64,000 nt of DNA. Origin: Ancrocorticia sp039812645. GTDB lineage: Bacteria > Actinomycetota > Actinomycetes > Actinomycetales > Actinomycetaceae. Numbering within the stretch: the stretch's first letter is position 1; each line of letters starts with the position of its first letter. The stretch spans positions 1 to 64,000 of the forward strand of contig JBDIAV010000010.1 in NCBI GenBank assembly GCA_039812645.1. Direction: 5' to 3'. The position numbers were made by a program, and so were the translations under genes. Shown here piece after piece: positions 32,821-40,063 of this stretch. The notes under the pieces are model-generated. The model was not told the DNA's origin and ran no database searches. It worked only from the letters and a program-made list of their open reading frames with translations.

Positions 32821-33657
32821 TCATCGAAGCGACGTCCGTTGTTCAATCGAACGAATGCCCCACCACACAACAGCCGCTGTGACAACGGTGGCGCTCACAA
32901 GCATTCCTAAGCCGAGTATCTGAGGCATGTCGGACTGCGCCGCCGGATTCTGCACCAGCTCGAGGATCTCGGACCACATTCCCTGGGCCACGATGCTGCC
33001 ACTATCTGATCCCACCAGCACCATGCCAAAAGGCAGGAACATCATGGCGAGGAGTGCGGTCACCTGTTGCGTCAGGTACAACACAACTCCGCCAATAACA
33101 GGCGCCCCAACACCCAGATGATTGAAACGAGCCTGCGCACTAATCGACATCATGGCCGGGATGGCAAGAATATACGCAATCACCTGAACCAGCACGATGA
33201 GAAGAATCGGCCAGGCAGCATCGCCAAACGACCCCACCACGTCGTGCCACAGCTTGCCCCACATTGTTCCGATTGATACGCGTGCTCCAATATCCATCGC
33301 GACAGTCAGCAGCCAAGCACCCACCACAGTGATCGCTAAAGCCAGCACCGTCACGATAAGCGCATAAACAGCCTTGGCCCAGTAAACCACCCGGCCACGG
33401 ACAGGCAGCGTCATAGTGAAGTAGCCGCGTCGCCCATACATCGTCTGCCAGTAGTTGTAGATGAGGTAGGCGAGAAGAACTGGAGCAATAGCCGAAAAAC
33501 TGACGATCGCCAGCAAGAATCCGACATTGTTGACGTAGGGCATGGGGATCGCTACTGGAACGAGAGACACAACTCCCACCAACAACAGCCATCCCGTCAT
33601 AGCCGCCAGCGCTTTACGGGTTGTCAGATACTCTTGCTGCAAGAGCTTGCTCATCAT
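32821..33657 (-). CDS. ABC-2 type membrane permease (278 aa)
   Basis: This is an integral membrane protein with six hydrophobic segments, encoded directly behind an ABC ATPase whose stop overlaps its start (ATGATGA). The start at 33657 (MMSKLLQQEYLTTRKALAA) is taken; a longer frame to 33696 lies inside the ATPase gene. It has no substrate-binding partner, so it is a YtrBC/BcrAB-like exporter pair, probably for an antimicrobial peptide, lipid or a related compound. The operon order regulator-ATPase-permease is the typical GntR(YtrA) arrangement. Confidence 0.8.
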   Translation of the reverse strand: MMSKLLQQEYLTTRKALAAMTGWLLLVGVVSLVPVAIPMPYVNNVGFLLAIVSFSAIAPVLLAYLIYNYWQTMYGRRGYFTMTLPVRGRVVYWAKAVYALIVTVLALAITVVGAWLLTVAMDIGARVSIGTMWGKLWHDVVGSFGDAAWPILLIVLVQVIAYILAIPAMMSISAQARFNHLGVGAPVIGGVVLYLTQQVTALLAMMFLPFGMVLVGSDSGSIVAQGMWSEILELVQNPAAQSDMPQILGLGMLVSATVVTAAVVWWGIRSIEQRTSLR

Positions 33658-34349
33658 GATGCGTAGACCTTCCGGAAAATGGCGTCGAGGCCGCACTTAT
33701 ATTCGTCACGCAGATCATCAGCATCGCCGGAAAGCAAAATCTTGCCATGCCGGAGGAAGACTGCGGAATCGATAACCGGTTCGACGTCGTGAATAAGATG
33801 AGTGGAGATCATGAGCAACGACTCCGGAGAGAAGTTACGGATAATCCCGTTGAGAATGACGGAACGTGACGCGGGATCAACACCCGAAATTGGCTCATCA
33901 AGTAGATACACTTTGGCCTCGCGGGACATGGCCAGGGCAATCTGTACCTTCTCCCGCATGCCCTTCGACATTTCTTTGAGCGTCTTGTCCGTCGGTAGCC
34001 CGAAAAATGTGATCATCTCGCGCGCCTTCTCCGGATCAAAATCTGCGAAAAAACGCCGGTATTGTGCGATGGCCTGTGTGCACGTGTCGCCGTCGTTCAA
34101 GAACGACGTGTCAGGAAGAAACGAAACAAGCGCCTTGGACTCGGGGCCGGGCGCGTAACCCGCCACCTTAACTTCGCCATCCCAGTCAGCGAGAACACCT
34201 GCGAGAATCTTGAGGAGGGTAGTTTTTCCGGATCCGTTGTCCCCCATCAACCCGACGATTTGTCCGCTGCGTAACGAGAGGTTGAGGCCATCGAGCGCAG
34301 CATGGCCACGATACGTTTTGGTGAGATTGCGGACCTCGATTGCATTCAT
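33654..34349 (-). CDS. ABC transporter ATPase (231 aa)
   Basis: This is an ATP-binding subunit with Walker A GDNGSGKT (36-43), the ABC signature region LKEMSKGMREKVQIALAMS (degenerate LSGGQ reading MSKGM), Walker B KVYLLDEPISGVD and the H-loop Asn/His in MISTHLIHD. It is an exporter-type ATPase (BcrA/YtrB-like). Its start overlaps the regulator gene by 4 nt and its stop overlaps the permease start, so the three genes are one translationally coupled operon. Confidence 0.92.
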   Translation of the reverse strand: MNAIEVRNLTKTYRGHAALDGLNLSLRSGQIVGLMGDNGSGKTTLLKILAGVLADWDGEVKVAGYAPGPESKALVSFLPDTSFLNDGDTCTQAIAQYRRFFADFDPEKAREMITFFGLPTDKTLKEMSKGMREKVQIALAMSREAKVYLLDEPISGVDPASRSVILNGIIRNFSPESLLMISTHLIHDVEPVIDSAVFLRHGKILLSGDADDLRDEYKCGLDAIFRKVYAS

Positions 34350-34726
34350 TGGTCGTCCTTCTGTTTGTCTATCGTGGGCCAGCGTGCGGACAAGGAAGAA
34401 AGGGCTTCTGTCAGGTCCATTCCCAATCCAGCAACAACGGCGATGAATCCGTCGATTGTTGCTTCGGCCAGTTCTGATCGCACCCGGGCAACAACTGCGC
34501 CATCCTCGGTGACATAGCGGCCTGACGTACGGATGGGGACCGTCAGCCCCAAACGATCCGTTTCGGCAAGGGCTCGCTGTACGGTATTCGGATTCACTCC
34601 TACCTCCAATGCCAACTCACGCACGCTGGGGATCTTGCTTCCCGTGGGCCATTCACCCACGGCAACTCTGCGGCGGAATTCGTCGACTAGCTGTAGCCAT
34701 ATGGGCCGAGACTCATCTATCTCCAT
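34346..34726 (-). CDS. GntR-family regulator, YtrA subfamily (126 aa)
   Basis: This is a short GntR protein: an N-terminal winged helix (EIDESRPIWLQLVDEFRRRV ... SVRELALEVGVNPNTVQRAL) and only a small two-helix dimerisation tail, the mark of the YtrA subgroup. ATG 34726 has a perfect GGAGGTGCG ribosome binding site and is chosen over a frame to 34750, which would overlap the operator. A perfect 8-6-8 inverted repeat lies 12 bp upstream, so it probably represses its own operon. Such regulators often respond to cell-envelope antibiotics. Confidence 0.9.
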   Translation of the reverse strand: MEIDESRPIWLQLVDEFRRRVAVGEWPTGSKIPSVRELALEVGVNPNTVQRALAETDRLGLTVPIRTSGRYVTEDGAVVARVRSELAEATIDGFIAVVAGLGMDLTEALSSLSARWPTIDKQKDDQ

Positions 34727-34737
34727 CGCACCTCCAA

Positions 34738-34759
34738 CTGTATTACTCACTTAATACAG
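34738..34759 (-). promoter_or_regulatory. Operator of the GntR/ABC operon
   Basis: CTGTATTA and TAATACAG form a perfect inverted repeat with a 6-bp spacer, immediately before the regulator's ribosome binding site. TAATAC within it can serve as a -10 box. This spacing and sequence fit a GntR/YtrA-type autorepression site. Confidence 0.8.
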
Positions 34760-34808
34760 TAACACGTGCGCGAGGCAAAGGGAATGGTGTGATCGAGGTA
34801 CTCAAGCA

Positions 34809-34873
34809 TTGAGCTTCGGAATCAGCACATGCCTGTACGACACGCACAGGCCGCGTGCGATGACGAAGCTCAA
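34809..34873. repeat. Three-tier imperfect palindrome
   Basis: TTGAGCTTCG pairs with CGAAGCTCAA (10 bp), then GCAC with GTGC, then GCCTGT with ACAGGC, all nested around a 9-nt loop. It forms an extended hairpin of 65 nt in the 289-bp gap between the GntR operon and metK. It could be an RNA gene, a bidirectional terminator part, or a DNA-level cruciform. Confidence 0.55.
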
Positions 34874-34902
34874 ATTTCTCAGCCGGATGTTCCCAGCCAT
34901 AA

Positions 34903-34939
34903 CGAAGCGGCCGAACCCCAGGTAGGTTCGGCCGCTTCG
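34903..34939 (-). terminator. Terminator of metK
   Basis: CGAAGCGGCCGAACC and its exact inverse form a 15-bp stem with a 7-nt loop, 76 bp beyond the metK stop. No U tract follows on either strand. Confidence 0.65.
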
Positions 34940-35015
34940 GCAAGAAACTATTGAGTTAACGACAACGTTTTTGCATCACACAACGTCAGATAGGTGCACG
35001 CTCCGCAACGTCACG

Positions 35016-36212
35016 TTACAGCGCGCGTAACAACTCCTCGACGCGGTTGGCGCGCTCCCATGTGAAGCCATCGAGCTCACGACCAAAGTGACCGTAGGCA
35101 GAGGTGGCTGCATAGACGGGACGAAGCAGATCCAACTGTTCGATGATGGCCGCGGGGCGCAGGTCAAATACCTTGTTGACGGCGTTTTGAATGCGGCCGA
35201 GCGGTTGATTTTCAGTGCCAAACGTCTCCACGCGCACGGATACCGGACGGGCGCGGCCGATAGCATAGGCCACCTGGATCTCACAGCGGTCAGCAAGGCC
35301 GGCGGCCACCACATTCTTTGCTACCCACCTCGCAGCATAGGCAGCAGAGCGGTCGACTTTCGACGGGTCCTTACCCGAGAAAGCTCCGCCACCGTGACGA
35401 GCCATGCCGCCATAGGTGTCCACAATGATCTTGCGGCCGGTGAGGCCAGCGTCGCCCATGGGTCCACCAATAACAAATTTGCCTGAGGGGTTGACGAAGA
35501 GCTTCATTTCCGACAGATCTAAGGTCAGACCCTCGGCCTCGAGCACCGGCTCCAGAACGTGTTCGCGCAAGGCCGCCGAGAGCCACCCATTCTCCACATC
35601 GGGATCGTGCTGAGTGGAAATCACCACGGTGTCGAGGCTGACTGGCCGGTCATTTTCATAACCAATCGTCACCTGAGTCTTCCCATCGGGACGCAAGCCG
35701 GGAACAACCCCATCCTTGCGAACAAGGGTCAGACGCTCAGCCAAACGATGAGACAGCTGGATAGGTGCCGGCATGAGAGCCTTCGTCTCATTGCAGGCAT
35801 AGCCAAACATCAAGCCCTGGTCGCCAGCGCCCTGGCTATCGTACCGGTCGATAGCTGCGGCGCCCTCACGCGCCTCGAGGGATTGGTCCACTCCCCCGGC
35901 GATATCCGGAGATTGCTGACCAATTGACAACGTGACACCGCAGGAATTGCCATCAAAACCCACACGCGAGGAGGTATAGCCGATCTCGCAGATCGTCTCA
36001 CGCACCAGGTGAGGAATCTCCACGTACGATTCGGTGGTCACTTCACCCGCCACATGGACGAGACCGGTGGTCACCATGGTCTCGACAGCGACCCGCGAGG
36101 TGGGATCCTGTGCGAGTAATGCATCGAGAATCGAATCCGAGATGCGGTCACACACCTTATCGGGGTGCCCTTCCGTAACGGATTCAGACGTGAAGGGTTG
36201 ACGGTAAGTCAT
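35016..36212 (-). CDS. metK: S-adenosylmethionine synthetase (398 aa)
   Basis: MetK makes SAM from methionine and ATP. The N-terminal FTSESVTEGHPDKVCDRISD has the ATP/Mg residues; GGGAFSGKDPSKVDRSAAY is the hallmark hexapeptide region, and the GQQSPDIAGGV loop is present. ATG 36212 has AGGAG at the right spacing and is chosen over an ATG 15 nt upstream. Length is normal. No SAM riboswitch is seen in the short gap (21 bp) behind coaBC, so it is probably transcribed with coaBC. Confidence 0.97.
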   Translation of the reverse strand: MTYRQPFTSESVTEGHPDKVCDRISDSILDALLAQDPTSRVAVETMVTTGLVHVAGEVTTESYVEIPHLVRETICEIGYTSSRVGFDGNSCGVTLSIGQQSPDIAGGVDQSLEAREGAAAIDRYDSQGAGDQGLMFGYACNETKALMPAPIQLSHRLAERLTLVRKDGVVPGLRPDGKTQVTIGYENDRPVSLDTVVISTQHDPDVENGWLSAALREHVLEPVLEAEGLTLDLSEMKLFVNPSGKFVIGGPMGDAGLTGRKIIVDTYGGMARHGGGAFSGKDPSKVDRSAAYAARWVAKNVVAAGLADRCEIQVAYAIGRARPVSVRVETFGTENQPLGRIQNAVNKVFDLRPAAIIEQLDLLRPVYAATSAYGHFGRELDGFTWERANRVEELLRAL

Positions 36213-36233
36213 TGTTCTCCTGTTCAATGGCGT

Positions 36234-37541
36234 TCAGTGGGTAAAGCGCCAGCTGGAAATCGTGTCAAAGATGACGCGGGCCATATGCCCCTTCGAGCCA
36301 GTCCCGGTCGCGTGAACCATGCCCGCACGATCAATCAAGGTGATGGATGTGGAGACGTTTCCAAACCCCTTGCCTGAACCCACCTCGTTGATGACCATGA
36401 GGTCAGCGCCTTTGCGCGCGGCCTTTTGCCGTCCGTATTCCACCACGGAACCGGAGTCGTCTCCTGTTTCGGCAGCGAAACCTACGATCGTTTGCCCGGA
36501 ACGACGGCGATGATGGGCGAGATCCACGAGAATATCGGGGTTTTCCACAAGTTCAATGATGCGTTCACGTTCCCCTGTTTTCTTCTGCTTGGTTGCAGCA
36601 GGGGCTGCCGGTCGGAAATCAGCAACAGCAGCAGACATGATGATGATATCCGCGTCCTTTGCCGCGCTATCCATCGCTTCATGCAGTTCGGCAGCGGACA
36701 CCACCGGTACCACCTCTACTCCAGAGGCTGCTTCCAACGTTGACGCAGGGATATTCGCGGCCACCAGCGTAACCCTCGCCCCTCGCCGTAGAGCTTCAGC
36801 GGCAATCTCCACACCAAAAACGCCCGACGAATTATTTCCGATATATCGGACAGGATCGATTGCTTCGTGAGTGCCGCCTGCACTGACGACGACGTGACGG
36901 CCTACCAAGTCATGAGAAGACGCGCCATCACTCGCCGAATGTACCGGCTCGATTGGCAGTTCTGGCTCCAATTCGCCGTCGTTCGAAAGGCGCGACAGAA
37001 CGTATTCTGCTAGATCCTCCGGTTCGGGCATACGGCCAGGGCCGGAATCCGGTCCGGTGAGCCGCCCCACGGCTGGTTCAAGGACGTCAAGTCCTCGTTT
37101 ACGGAGCACAGCAATGTTGTCTTGAGTTGCGGGGTTGAGCCACATCTCCGTGTGCATAGCGGGGGCCATAACAACGGGGCAGGTGGCGACAAGAATGGTG
37201 GAGGTCAGCAAGTTGTCCGCCATGCCGGCGCGAATCTTCGCGAGAGTATGAGCGGTTGCCGGAGCGATGATCACCAGGTCAGCTTCTTGTCCGAGACGGA
37301 CATGCGCGACACCCACGGCGTCGTCGGTCACATCGGTATACACCGGTTTACCGGTTAATGCTTCCCAGGTGGTTCGTCCCACCATCTCCAACGCGGCTCG
37401 CGTCGGAATGACCGTCACGTCGAGTCCGGCTTTCATCAGCAGGCGGACGAGAATGCATGCTTTGTATGCGGCGATTCCACCTGTGACGCCGACGACGACA
37501 TGATGAGGGCCTCCCGATTGGGAGGCCCGTAGGGCGGTCAC
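36234..37541 (-). CDS. coaBC: Bifunctional CoaBC (phosphopantothenoylcysteine synthase/decarboxylase) (435 aa)
   Basis: This flavoprotein makes 4'-phosphopantetheine. The N-terminal CoaC decarboxylase domain (VVVGVTGGIAAYKACILVRL, APAMHTEMW) is joined to the C-terminal CoaB synthetase (DPVRYIGNNSSGVFGVEIA, KKTGERERIIELVENPDIL). The start is uncertain. GTG 37541 overlaps the rpoZ stop by 4 nt (GTGA) and is used; a GTG at 37559 is also open. A perfect 9-bp GC-rich hairpin lies at 37507-37528 inside the first codons, which is unusual. The order rpoZ-coaBC-metK is typical. Confidence 0.93.
   Translation of the reverse strand: MTALRASQSGGPHHVVVGVTGGIAAYKACILVRLLMKAGLDVTVIPTRAALEMVGRTTWEALTGKPVYTDVTDDAVGVAHVRLGQEADLVIIAPATAHTLAKIRAGMADNLLTSTILVATCPVVMAPAMHTEMWLNPATQDNIAVLRKRGLDVLEPAVGRLTGPDSGPGRMPEPEDLAEYVLSRLSNDGELEPELPIEPVHSASDGASSHDLVGRHVVVSAGGTHEAIDPVRYIGNNSSGVFGVEIAAEALRRGARVTLVAANIPASTLEAASGVEVVPVVSAAELHEAMDSAAKDADIIIMSAAVADFRPAAPAATKQKKTGERERIIELVENPDILVDLAHHRRRSGQTIVGFAAETGDDSGSVVEYGRQKAARKGADLMVINEVGSGKGFGNVSTSITLIDRAGMVHATGTGSKGHMARVIFDTISSWRFTH
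37507..37528 (-). terminator. Hairpin at the rpoZ/coaBC junction
   Basis: GGGCCTCCC and its exact inverse flank a 4-nt loop. It lies 10 nt beyond the rpoZ stop but within the predicted first codons of coaBC. It could be a partial terminator or a translational brake. No U tract follows. Confidence 0.5.
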
Positions 37542-37807
37542 TCGGACTCGATTCCCCACTCGATCTTGCCCGCGGCGATCTCCTGGAGAGCCACCGACAG
37601 TGGCTTATCCTCAGGACCAGCATCGACCAACGGACCGAAGTGTGTGATGTTGCCGTCCGCGCGAGTCAATTCCTGACGGTAGGAGTTGATCTGACGTGCG
37701 CGCTGCGCCCCGTAAACGGCAAGGGCGTACTTTGATTCGACCTTCTCAAGGAGATCGTCAATCGGGGGGTTCGTAATGCCCTCGGGTTCCGGAACAGTTC
37801 CAAACAT
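37538..37807 (-). CDS. rpoZ: RNA polymerase omega subunit (89 aa)
   Basis: This small RNAP assembly subunit has the conserved core PPIDDLLEKVESKYALAVYGAQRARQI read in two parts (PPIDDLLEKVESKYALAVYG then AQRARQINSYRQEL). Length is in the actinobacterial range. It follows gmk by 35 bp and is coupled to coaBC by overlap, a conserved order. Confidence 0.95.
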   Translation of the reverse strand: MFGTVPEPEGITNPPIDDLLEKVESKYALAVYGAQRARQINSYRQELTRADGNITHFGPLVDAGPEDKPLSVALQEIAAGKIEWGIESE

Positions 37808-37842
37808 GTTTTACCTCTTCAGTCGGCGTGCGATCTTACATT

Positions 37843-38421
37843 CTACCGATCAAGACCCATGATGTGGAGTAGCTCATCCGTGGCGCGGGACACTGAATCG
37901 TTCCTCACAACCATATCGAACTCTGACTGAGCCTCCATCTCGGTACGAGCGGTAGCTAAACGACGCTCAATCTGCTCAGGTGATTCTGTTCCACGCCCCC
38001 GTAGGCGATGTTCCAACTCTTCCCAGGACGGGGGAAGAAGAAAAATTTGCTGGGCTTCTGGAAGGGAGTGACGGATCTGCCGTGCACCAGCAAGATCCAC
38101 TTCCAGAATAACGGTTCTACCAGCTGCCACTGCTTCTTCGACGGGCAGCCGCGGCGTTCCATAACGATGCTTGCCATGGACAACAGCCCATTCAAGTAGC
38201 TCGTTTCCCGCGATCATCTCATCGAAGCGTTCATCAGAGACAAAGTAATAATGGACGCCATCAACCTCGCCAGGCCGTGGCGGACGCGTCGTAGCCGATA
38301 TCGATACCCAACAATCAGGCGCACGAGAAATAAACTCGTGTAACACGGTTCCTTTTCCCACCCCTGAAGGGCCAGCAATGACAAAAACCGGAACCGCATC
38401 CCGTTGCGTATCAACCACCAT
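37843..38421 (-). CDS. gmk: Guanylate kinase (192 aa)
   Basis: Gmk phosphorylates GMP to GDP. It has P-loop GPSGVGKG (17-24), GMP-binding SISATTRPPRPGEVDGVHYY and the lid region RRLATARTEMEAQSEFD. No strong ribosome binding site is seen before ATG 38421. It sits between mihF and rpoZ as in other actinomycetes. Confidence 0.96.
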   Translation of the reverse strand: MVVDTQRDAVPVFVIAGPSGVGKGTVLHEFISRAPDCWVSISATTRPPRPGEVDGVHYYFVSDERFDEMIAGNELLEWAVVHGKHRYGTPRLPVEEAVAAGRTVILEVDLAGARQIRHSLPEAQQIFLLPPSWEELEHRLRGRGTESPEQIERRLATARTEMEAQSEFDMVVRNDSVSRATDELLHIMGLDR

Positions 38422-38474
38422 GGAAACATGTTGCCATGTTCAGGCCGGCCACGCTGCTCGGATAACTGTGAGAA

Positions 38475-38786
38475 TCAGCCGAATTGGCGGATAAGCGCCT
38501 CGCGCTGATGCGGACCAAGGCCCGCAACACGACGCGACTCGGAGATTCCAACATCCTCCATGATCTGCTTTGACTTTGCGGCACCAATGCCAGGAAGCGA
38601 GCTCAGTAGCGCACTCACGCGGAGCTTGCCGACAATCTCGTCTTCTTTGGCCATGGCAACAACCTCGGACAGCTTGATCTTGCCATCCTTGAGATCTCGC
38701 TTGAGTTCCGCTCGGCGCTGGCGCGCAGCCGAGGCTTTCTCGAGTGCGGCGGCACGCTGCTCGGGGGTTAGATTTGGCAGTGCCAT
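38475..38786 (-). CDS. mihF: Actinobacterial integration host factor mIHF (103 aa)
   Basis: This is a nucleoid protein specific to actinomycetes, essential in mycobacteria, that bends DNA. The basic coiled N-terminus (LTPEQRAAALEKASAARQRR) is followed by the helix-two-turn-helix domain (RVSALLSSLPGIGAAKSKQI, MEDVGISESRRVAGLGPHQR). AAAGGAG precedes the ATG. The pyrF-mihF-gmk order is typical. A perfect 14-bp palindrome sits in its promoter/leader. Confidence 0.96.
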   Translation of the reverse strand: MALPNLTPEQRAAALEKASAARQRRAELKRDLKDGKIKLSEVVAMAKEDEIVGKLRVSALLSSLPGIGAAKSKQIMEDVGISESRRVAGLGPHQREALIRQFG

Positions 38787-38811
38787 GATGAGCTCCTTTT
38801 GTTGTATTTCC

Positions 38812-38825
38812 GCAGGTATACCTGC
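38812..38825. promoter_or_regulatory. 14-bp palindrome upstream of mihF
   Basis: GCAGGTATACCTGC is a perfect palindrome 26 bp before the mihF start, just downstream of a TTATAAC -10-like sequence on the minus strand. It is a candidate operator or autoregulatory site for mihF; the binding protein is unknown. Confidence 0.5.
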
Positions 38826-39059
38826 ATATACGCACAGTTATAACCTAGATTGAAGCCAAACGTGGAACAATTTAACATCTCCAGATTGTTACCCGTGGGT
38901 GTATGCAGTATTTTTGCTGGTCAGGACGGTGTTATAAAGATGGCGACTTCGCCACAGAGTTGAAACTCTTAACGAAAAAGTACCACATGCTGACCAATGC
39001 CCATAGAGGTATGTGTCGGACCTCTGAGGAATCCGCTACTCATCGTGTCGTGAAGATGA
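38826..39059. other. Intergenic region between mihF and pyrF
   Basis: No ORF is supported here. The stretch contains the mihF promoter, a perfect AGAGTT-GA-AACTCT repeat (38956-38969), and AGAGGT/ACCTCT around 39005-39025, which repeats part of the following terminator stem. A small RNA is possible but not demonstrated. Confidence 0.3.
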
Positions 39060-39098
39060 GGGTGACCTCTGGGACATGAATGTTTCCAGAGGTCACCC
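39060..39098 (-). terminator. Terminator of the pyr operon
   Basis: GGGTGACCTCTGG and its exact inverse form a 13-bp stem with a 13-nt loop, 90 bp beyond the pyrF stop. TCATCTTC follows on the minus strand. Confidence 0.7.
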
Positions 39099-39187
39099 TT
39101 CTGTTAACGACATCACACAATAGGCAGTGACCTATCGCGAATATCGCGCTTTAGTTATGGGGCGCGTTTGTGCCGCATCTCGAGGAA

Positions 39188-40063
39188 TTAACTGAGGGCG
39201 CCTGCCACATCGTCACGCGTCCGGAAGAATCCTTCACGTAAACCAGCGGCATCTGGGCCACCACCCAAGATTGAACGAGAGGCAGAAGCGAGCACGCGCG
39301 GCAACGCGGCACCGAACACCTCCCGCAGTTCGGCGGGTCCCGCACCCTGAGCACCTACTCCGGGAGCTAAGAAGATGCCGGGGAACTCTTCGAGGTTAAT
39401 GTCCAGATCCCTGGCCGCAGCCCCAATGGTGGCTCCTACAACGAGACCAAAGGGTCCCACCTCTCCCGGAGCGATCTCTCGATTCCAGTTACCCACCGCA
39501 GAGACCACGGCTCCGGCCACCGAATGTCCAGAACCACCGGTGTGTTGCACAGAAGCACCTTCGGGGTTGGACGTCAACGCAAGAACAAACAGCCCTTGTC
39601 CGTTGGCCCCCGCCCGCCGAGCAGTTTTCTCAAGTGAACCCGGTCCAAGGTAGGGCGACACCGTCAAGGCGTCCGAGCGCAGGGGGCCAGAGAGATAAGC
39701 GTCCGCGTAGCCATCCATGGTGGAGCCGATATCTCCACGTTTGACGTCAAGGATCACCGGCACACCTGCCTGACGGCAGTGCTCCAGTACATCTTCGAGC
39801 GCGGCAATTCCGCGAGAGGCGTGGCGTTCAAAAAACGCTGACTGCGGCTTAAAGGCCGCCGTATGTTCCCACAGCGCATCCACCGTGCGCAGACCAAACT
39901 CCCGTACACCCGCGGCAGAATCTTCTAAACCCCAAGCCGAGAGCAAACCGGCATGTGGATCGATTCCGGTACACACGGCACCGAGATCATTCATACGCCG
40001 CGCGAGCCGCTCGCCGAAGTTCGCCGTGCCTTCTGCGTTCTTTACCTGCGCAGCGGTACTCAC
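39188..40063 (-). CDS. pyrF: Orotidine 5'-phosphate decarboxylase (291 aa)
   Basis: PyrF makes UMP from OMP, the last step of the pathway encoded here. This is the longer actinobacterial type-2 form: CTGIDPHAGLLSAWG, FKPQSAFFERHASRG, the catalytic VPVILDVKRGDIGSTMDGYA (Asp-Lys-Asp triad) and VVGATIGAAA. It is the last gene of the pyr operon, overlapping carB by 4 nt. A 13-bp terminator hairpin lies downstream. Confidence 0.96.
   Translation of the reverse strand: MSTAAQVKNAEGTANFGERLARRMNDLGAVCTGIDPHAGLLSAWGLEDSAAGVREFGLRTVDALWEHTAAFKPQSAFFERHASRGIAALEDVLEHCRQAGVPVILDVKRGDIGSTMDGYADAYLSGPLRSDALTVSPYLGPGSLEKTARRAGANGQGLFVLALTSNPEGASVQHTGGSGHSVAGAVVSAVGNWNREIAPGEVGPFGLVVGATIGAAARDLDINLEEFPGIFLAPGVGAQGAGPAELREVFGAALPRVLASASRSILGGGPDAAGLREGFFRTRDDVAGALS

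Noticed and set aside
36213..36233. SAM riboswitch before metK
   Set aside because: The gap to coaBC is only 21 bp, with no aptamer-like sequence.
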